This document shows, one piece after another, positions 22,550 to 27,257 of a stretch of DNA of 27,257 nucleotides (position 1 is the stretch's first letter; each line of letters opens with the position of its first letter). The notes below the pieces were generated by a model that was given only the letters and a program-made list of their open reading frames with translations, searched no databases and was not told where the DNA came from. Location of the stretch: assembly GCA_036172095.1 (NCBI GenBank), contig JAVHSH010000034.1:1-27257 (forward strand). Reading direction: 5' to 3'. Source of the DNA: JAKBEU01 sp036172095. Lineage in GTDB: Bacteria; Patescibacteriota; Microgenomatia; UBA1406; GWC2-37-13. The position numbers and the translations under genes are program-made.

Positions 22550-23023
22550 TCACCACTTCAAGTGTGAGAAAGCCTTATTTTGATCTGCGAGTTTTTCTGT
22601 CTGCGCACGCTTTGTAACGGCTTGTCCTTGGTTCGCGGCTGCATCTTTTAGTTCAGTGTATAGTTTTTCTTGGAATGTGCGAAACTCTTTATTTGACTTT
22701 GCACGGGCGGCATCAACAATCCATGTAAGGCCAAGGAACAGTCTTCTCTCTTTTCGTACTTCGATTGGGACAAGATAGGAAGCTCCACCAAGTCTGCGTG
22801 GTTTGACTTCGTGTTCTGGTGCGACATTTGAAAGTGCTTTTTCAAGCGTTTCAACAGGCTCCATATTTTCTTTCTTGAAGCGTTCCAATACTCCATACAC
22901 AATCGCTTGTGATGTCGTTTTTTTCCCACCAATCATAAGATAATTGATGAGTTTTGCGACTTCAAAACTTCCGTAAATTGGGTCCTTTTTTGGTTGTGTC
23001 CTTTTGTATGAATGTCTAGGCAT
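22550..23023 (-). CDS. rpsG: 30S ribosomal protein S7
   Basis: 157 residues, normal length for S7. Family segments: KKDPIYGSFEVAKLINYLMIGGKKTTSQAIVYGVLE at the N-terminus, then LEKALSNVAPEHEVKPRRLGGASYLVPIEV and the conserved WIVDAARA...F...L..EL.DAA. It binds the 3' major domain of 16S rRNA, nucleates head assembly and lies near the E site. In many bacteria S7 represses its own operon by binding the message; here I see no obvious such site, but the rpsG-fusA gap is structured. It starts 17 bases after the rpsL stop without a Shine-Dalgarno sequence. Confidence 0.96.
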   Translation of the reverse strand: MPRHSYKRTQPKKDPIYGSFEVAKLINYLMIGGKKTTSQAIVYGVLERFKKENMEPVETLEKALSNVAPEHEVKPRRLGGASYLVPIEVRKERRLFLGLTWIVDAARAKSNKEFRTFQEKLYTELKDAAANQGQAVTKRAQTEKLADQNKAFSHLKW

Positions 23024-23040
23024 ATATATTTAATAGATAA

Positions 23041-23469
23041 TTACGCTGTTGCTGCTTTTACTTTCGCTTTTTTCGCACCATATTTGGATCGTGATGTGGT
23101 ACGTCCGGTAACTCCGGCAGTATCAAATTTTCCACGAACGATGTGGTATTTTACACCTGGCAAATCCTTTACTCTTCCTCCTCGAACGAGGACGATTGAA
23201 TGCTCTGCGAGGTTATGTCCAACACCTTGGATATAAGCGGTAACTTCCATTTTATTGGAAAGTCTTACTCTCGCTACTTTTCGAAGAGCTGAGTTTGGTT
23301 TTTTTGGTGTCATCGTACGAACAACAGTACACACTCCTCTTTTCAAAGGGTTGTTTGTTTCGACATAGCGCCTATCGAGAGCATTAAAGCTCGCTTTAAG
23401 TGCTGCTGCACGTGATTTTTTAACTCGTTTTTGTCTCTTGTGTTTCAAGAGCTGGTTTATTGTTGGCAT
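23041..23469 (-). CDS. rpsL: 30S ribosomal protein S12
   Basis: 142 residues. Conserved parts are MPTINQLLKHKR, GVCTVVRTMTPKKPNSALRKVARVRLSN (the decoding-centre loop, with the Lys pair linked to streptomycin response), GVGHNLAEHSIVLVRGGRVKDLPGVKYHIVRG and the basic C-terminal SKYGAKKAKVK. A short variable stretch (SFNALDRRYVETNNPL) replaces the usual region before GVCT, and the C-terminus is longer than the 124-residue E. coli protein. S12 acts in codon-anticodon proofreading. Its first 50 bases overlap the end of rpoC in another frame, which is unusual for this gene pair. Confidence 0.96.
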   Translation of the reverse strand: MPTINQLLKHKRQKRVKKSRAAALKASFNALDRRYVETNNPLKRGVCTVVRTMTPKKPNSALRKVARVRLSNKMEVTAYIQGVGHNLAEHSIVLVRGGRVKDLPGVKYHIVRGKFDTAGVTGRTTSRSKYGAKKAKVKAATA

Positions 23470-26400
23470 ATGTGTTTACAAATGTACCGTAATATTTATC
23501 AATAAGTTCCTTGGTAACAGGAATTAATCTGCCTATTATAACATTTTCTTTGAGGCCAAGCAAGTTATCTGTTTGATTTTTGATTGCTGCATTGCTTAAA
23601 ACCGATGTAGTCTGTTCAAATGAAGCTGCTGACAACCAAGAATCAGTATAAATTGCTGCTTTCGTGATACCCAATATGGACACTTTTCCACTTGATGGCT
23701 TTCCTCCGATGGCGAGCGCTTTCTTGTTCTCTTCCTCGAATCGGATTCTAGAGACAACCTCATCTTTGATGAATGATGTGTCTCCTTCATCTTCAATCGT
23801 CACTTTATCACTCATCTTACGAATGATGACTTCAAAATGTTTGTCATGAATTCCAATTCCTTGGGATTCATACACCTGTTGTACCTCATTCAATAAATAG
23901 ATTTGTGCCGCTTTGAGTCCTTTGACCATGAGAACATCATGTATATTAAGATATCCTTCTGAAAGTTGCGTTCCCTTGATGACCATATCGCCATCTTTCA
24001 CTTTTAGTTTTTGTATTGTTGGAACGACAAATTCTTCTTCCTTTTGAGTTGCATCCTCAGGAACGATCTTTATCGTGTACATTTCACGATCAGTATCTTC
24101 TTTAATCGATACTTTTCCATCAATATCAGCGATAGGTGAGACGATTTTTGGTGTCCGTGTTTCAAACAATTCTTCTACACGAGGAAGTCCCTGTGTAACG
24201 TCTGAAATAACGATACCTCCAAAATGTCGGACACGCATGGTTAGCTGAGTTCCTGGTTCACCAATGGATTGCGCTGCCATAACACCGACTGGGACACCGA
24301 TATCGACCAATTTTCCTACTGATAGGTCGATTCCATAACATTTCTGGCAAACACCAAACTTTGATTGACAATGAAGAGGGGAGCGGACTCGAACTTTCTT
24401 TACTCCCTTTTTCTCCAACTCCTCAACAGCAAGCTCATCAAGCATCGTTCCTGCTGGGAATATGACTTTTTTGTGTTCATCAAGAGCATCATGTGCCAAG
24501 AATCTTCCTCTGATTCGAACTTTGAATTTGTCTCCACGATCATCTGATGTTGTGATTTTGAGTCCGTCAGTTGTCGTACAATCTTCTTCTCGAACAATCA
24601 TGTCGTGCGAAACATCAACTAAGCGGCGTGTCAGATATCCTGCATCGGCTGTTTTAAGAGCAGAGTCAGTCAATCCTTTTCGGGCTCCTCGGGCTGAGAT
24701 AACATATTCGAAGATAGAAAGACCTTCTCTATAATTGGACTTGGTGGGTACTTCGATGATCTTTCCCATAGGATCGACCACAAGTCCCTTCATGGCAGAA
24801 AGCTGTTTGAGTTGTTCTTTTGAAGCACGGGCTCCTCCAGACTTAATGATCATCTTGACTGGATTTTCTTCTTCAAGAATATCCCATGTCTTTGTTGCGA
24901 GATTTTCTGTCGTTTCAAGCCATAGTTTATTGCTGTATCGTTTCTTTTCTTCAAGCGTCAAGAATCCTTGCTCATAATTCTTTTGCACCTTCATGACTTC
25001 CTTTTCTGTTTCAGCTATAATCTCATCTTTTTTGTCTATGATTTTACAGTCAAATACTGAGGATGAAAGGCCTCCAGCCATTGTCGCTCCCCAGAAACCG
25101 ACTTCCTTGAGTTCATCAATAAGTGCACCGATTCTTTCGTTGTCATTAAACATCTTCATCGCTCTCACGATGAGATCCTTAACATCAACCGCTCGTATGT
25201 CTGTATTGATATATCCAAGCTCAGCTGGAATTCTTTGATTGACGAAAATACGCCCGACACTGGTCTTTATCACTTTTCCTTTGATATTGACAAGGATTGG
25301 TTTTCTCAAAAGGATGTTGCCTACATGATAGGTACTTACAGCATCATCTTCATTTGCGAAAGTTGATAATTCCTCATCCGGGACATTCGCAAAATGAGCA
25401 TCAAGCGTTGTAAGATAATAAATTCCAAGAGCCATCTCCTTGATAGGAAGGGCGATTGGAGTACCATCTGACGGTTTCAAAAGATTTTGATGTGCCATCA
25501 TTCTGCTTTTGACCTCATTGATTGCTGTTGTGGAAAGAGGGACAAAGACTCCCATAGCATCTCCATCGAAGTCTGCATTATATCCTGCACAGACTGCTGG
25601 ATGAAGCTTGATGACATAAGAATCTGTAAGTACTGGATAGAATCCAAGTACAGACAATTTGTGGAGCGTTGGAGCTCGATTCAAAAGCACTGGATGATCC
25701 TTCGTGATTTCTTCCAAGATATCGTAAACGACAGGCTCTCGGAGTTCAAGGAAATTCTTTGCACTTTTAATGTTTGGAGCAAGTCCTCTAACTATAATTT
25801 CGTGAAGCAAATGAGGTTTGAAGAGCTCGATTGCCATCTCACGAGGAATACCACATTGATTTATCTTCAGTTCAGGTCCGACTGCGATCGTGGAACGTCC
25901 TGAATAGTCGACACGTTTTCCAAGAAGATTTTGTCTGAATCGACCTTGTTTTCCTCTTAAGATATCAGAAAGCGATTTCTGTACTTTTGATGCGACGCCT
26001 TGTGTTCGTGCGCGACCTCTAGACTTTTGCAAATCAAGAAGAGAATCGACAGCTTCCTGCAACATTCTTTTTTCGTTTCGAAGAATGATTTCAGGAGCGC
26101 CAAGATCGATAAGTTGTTTCAGTCGGTTATTTCTATTGATGACTCTTCGATAAAAATCATTCAAATCCGATGTTGCGAATTTTCCACCTGGAAGCTGGAC
26201 AACTGGGCGAAGATCTGGAGGAATGACTGGAAGGACCGTGAGAACCATCCATGCTGGTTGGACATTCCCCTTAAGGAATGATTCAAGAATACGGACTTTC
26301 TTCAATAGTTTATTTCTTCTTTCGCCCTTTGCGCGCGTAAGTTCTTCGCTTGTTTCCTGGTATATCTTCTTGAAATCGAGAGTGGAAAGAAGATCATAAA

Positions 26401-27211
26401 CAACCTCAGATCCCATTCCGACAGTTGCGAATCCTTCGATATCTTTTTCTCTCAAGAATAAATAATCCTCTTCTTCAAGAGTGTCATTAACTTTCAAAGC
26501 TTTTACTGTCTTTACGATTCGATCAAGGAATGCTGTTCTTTTAGATTTATCCTCGATATATTTATCCGAAAGCAGTCTGAATTTCTCTCGCTCACGAAGA
26601 TCTATTTCTTGTGTCGCAAGTTCTTTCTGTTCTTTATTTGTTATTTTTTTTGTCGCAAGATCCATCTGTTGTACAAATGACTTCTTCAAATCTTGTTTCT
26701 TTATCTCATATTCTTCATCAAGCTTTTTGATCTCATCTTTTGCCATACCTTCAAGCGTATGCATTGTCTTCTTCTGCAACTCCTTATCGATTGAGGTGAC
26801 GAGATAGAGAGCGTAGTAGATAATCTTTTCAAGAGCTTGTGGAGGAACATCAAGGACAATACTGAGTGGGGTAGATGCGCCTTTGAAATACCAAATATGT
26901 GAAATTGGTGTTGCAAGCTTTATATGTCCCATTCGTTCACGGCGAACAGCAGAGGTGGTTACTTCAACTCCACAGCGATCACATACAATTCCCTTATAAC
27001 GGATTCGTTTATATTTTCCACAATAACACTCAAAGTCCTTTGTAGGTCCGAATATACGTTCATCAAACAACCCATCTTTTTCTGCACGGAACGTGCGGTA
27101 GTTAATCGTTTCTGGTTTTGTGACTTCACCTTTTGACCATTTTAAGATGTCCTCAGGAGATGCAAGACGAATCTTAAGGCCGCTGAAGTCTAGAAAAAAC
27201 TGTTCCTCCAT
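23420..27211 (-). CDS. rpoC: DNA-directed RNA polymerase subunit beta'
   Basis: 1263 residues, complete. The N-terminal zinc site is C62-x-C64 and C77-x2-C80 (CYCGKYKRIRYKGIVCDRC). A Lys/Glu-rich coiled-coil segment spans about 140-240. The active site is NADFDGD, with D547, D549 and D551 holding the catalytic magnesium. The bridge-helix and trigger-loop region reads AAQSIGEPGTQLTMRVRHFGG, followed by DVTQGLPRVEELFETRTPK. The second zinc site is the upstream Cys of CTTTDG with CQSKFGVCQKC. The trigger loop differs from the common MRTFHxGG but keeps the His. It starts four bases after the rpoB stop and overlaps rpsL by 50 bases. With rpoB it forms the catalytic core of RNA polymerase. Confidence 0.97.
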   Translation of the reverse strand: MEEQFFLDFSGLKIRLASPEDILKWSKGEVTKPETINYRTFRAEKDGLFDERIFGPTKDFECYCGKYKRIRYKGIVCDRCGVEVTTSAVRRERMGHIKLATPISHIWYFKGASTPLSIVLDVPPQALEKIIYYALYLVTSIDKELQKKTMHTLEGMAKDEIKKLDEEYEIKKQDLKKSFVQQMDLATKKITNKEQKELATQEIDLREREKFRLLSDKYIEDKSKRTAFLDRIVKTVKALKVNDTLEEEDYLFLREKDIEGFATVGMGSEVVYDLLSTLDFKKIYQETSEELTRAKGERRNKLLKKVRILESFLKGNVQPAWMVLTVLPVIPPDLRPVVQLPGGKFATSDLNDFYRRVINRNNRLKQLIDLGAPEIILRNEKRMLQEAVDSLLDLQKSRGRARTQGVASKVQKSLSDILRGKQGRFRQNLLGKRVDYSGRSTIAVGPELKINQCGIPREMAIELFKPHLLHEIIVRGLAPNIKSAKNFLELREPVVYDILEEITKDHPVLLNRAPTLHKLSVLGFYPVLTDSYVIKLHPAVCAGYNADFDGDAMGVFVPLSTTAINEVKSRMMAHQNLLKPSDGTPIALPIKEMALGIYYLTTLDAHFANVPDEELSTFANEDDAVSTYHVGNILLRKPILVNIKGKVIKTSVGRIFVNQRIPAELGYINTDIRAVDVKDLIVRAMKMFNDNERIGALIDELKEVGFWGATMAGGLSSSVFDCKIIDKKDEIIAETEKEVMKVQKNYEQGFLTLEEKKRYSNKLWLETTENLATKTWDILEEENPVKMIIKSGGARASKEQLKQLSAMKGLVVDPMGKIIEVPTKSNYREGLSIFEYVISARGARKGLTDSALKTADAGYLTRRLVDVSHDMIVREEDCTTTDGLKITTSDDRGDKFKVRIRGRFLAHDALDEHKKVIFPAGTMLDELAVEELEKKGVKKVRVRSPLHCQSKFGVCQKCYGIDLSVGKLVDIGVPVGVMAAQSIGEPGTQLTMRVRHFGGIVISDVTQGLPRVEELFETRTPKIVSPIADIDGKVSIKEDTDREMYTIKIVPEDATQKEEEFVVPTIQKLKVKDGDMVIKGTQLSEGYLNIHDVLMVKGLKAAQIYLLNEVQQVYESQGIGIHDKHFEVIIRKMSDKVTIEDEGDTSFIKDEVVSRIRFEEENKKALAIGGKPSSGKVSILGITKAAIYTDSWLSAASFEQTTSVLSNAAIKNQTDNLLGLKENVIIGRLIPVTKELIDKYYGTFVNTYANNKPALETQETKTS

Positions 27212-27214
27212 AGG

Positions 27215-27257
27215 TTATTTGATGTAATCAATTGATAATCCCAATGCATTCAATTCT
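27215..27257 (-). CDS. rpoB: RNA polymerase subunit beta, last 13 residues (partial)
   Basis: At the right edge the minus strand reads ELNALGLSIDYIK and a TAA stop at 27217-27215, three bases before the rpoC ATG. Leu-Gly-Leu followed by an acidic or aliphatic tail is how the beta subunit normally ends (KELxxLGLDVE...), and rpoB directly precedes rpoC in nearly all bacteria. The rest of the gene lies outside the window. Confidence 0.8.
   Translation of the reverse strand, partial: ELNALGLSIDYIK

Noticed and set aside
1..27257. Alternative genetic code (UGA as Gly, as in Gracilibacteria/Absconditabacteria)
   Set aside because: Several genes end at TGA with the next gene starting in the same ATGA, and long core genes such as rpoC and fusA have no in-frame TGA.

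Overview
The window is AT-rich and densely packed. It uses the standard bacterial code: UGA is a real stop, for example in the 4-base ATGA overlaps. Almost no start has a Shine-Dalgarno sequence. Gene sizes, the many leaderless starts, a membrane-anchored rather than lipid-anchored zinc-binding protein, and small proteins of unknown family all suggest a member of the Candidate Phyla Radiation (Patescibacteria). That placement is inference; I cannot name the class.

Left part (1-2840). The 3' end of a structured RNA and its terminator are followed by singly transcribed small genes: an unknown 365-aa protein, a frameshifted two-helix membrane protein, a 91-aa membrane protein, a GNAT acetyltransferase and a cupin. 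Most have a TATAAT box 5-8 bases before the ATG. A 15-base intergenic repeat occurs three times here.

2841-7385 is a surface-glycan cluster: SAM methyltransferase with a zinc ribbon, RmlD-like sugar reductase, FAD oxidoreductase and a GT-C-type membrane glycosyltransferase. The last three are coupled by short overlaps. A convergent 662-aa membrane-anchored, outward-facing protein (7395-9383) shares a tiny symmetric divergent promoter with an unknown 223-aa protein. A three-gene overlapping unit follows: DUF5680 protein, HAD phosphatase, S51 peptidase-like protein.

12048-14882 is a zinc (or manganese) uptake operon: Fur/Zur-family repressor, substrate-binding protein, ATPase, permease. All four genes overlap and are controlled by a perfect 23-bp palindrome lying on the promoter.

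15013-19646 is a DNA-maintenance region: a triple zinc-ribbon protein, RadC, a MutY-like glycosylase and endonuclease III, the latter two with degraded iron-sulfur sites. They converge on a lexA-dinB pair reading the other way, with a textbook -35/-10 and a double LexA-type operator.

19670-27257 (minus strand) is the conserved core operon rpoB (last codons only)-rpoC-rpsL-rpsG-fusA, ending in a calcineurin-like phosphoesterase whose start overlaps the fusA stop. A long imperfect inverted repeat of degenerate 7-base words lies between rpsG and fusA.

I see no mobile element, CRISPR array, tRNA or rRNA. I do not see one clear new multi-gene system. The most distinctive signals are the leaderless layout, the symmetric divergent start at 9381-9400, the lexA operator, the palindrome inside znuA and the iron-sulfur-less repair enzymes.
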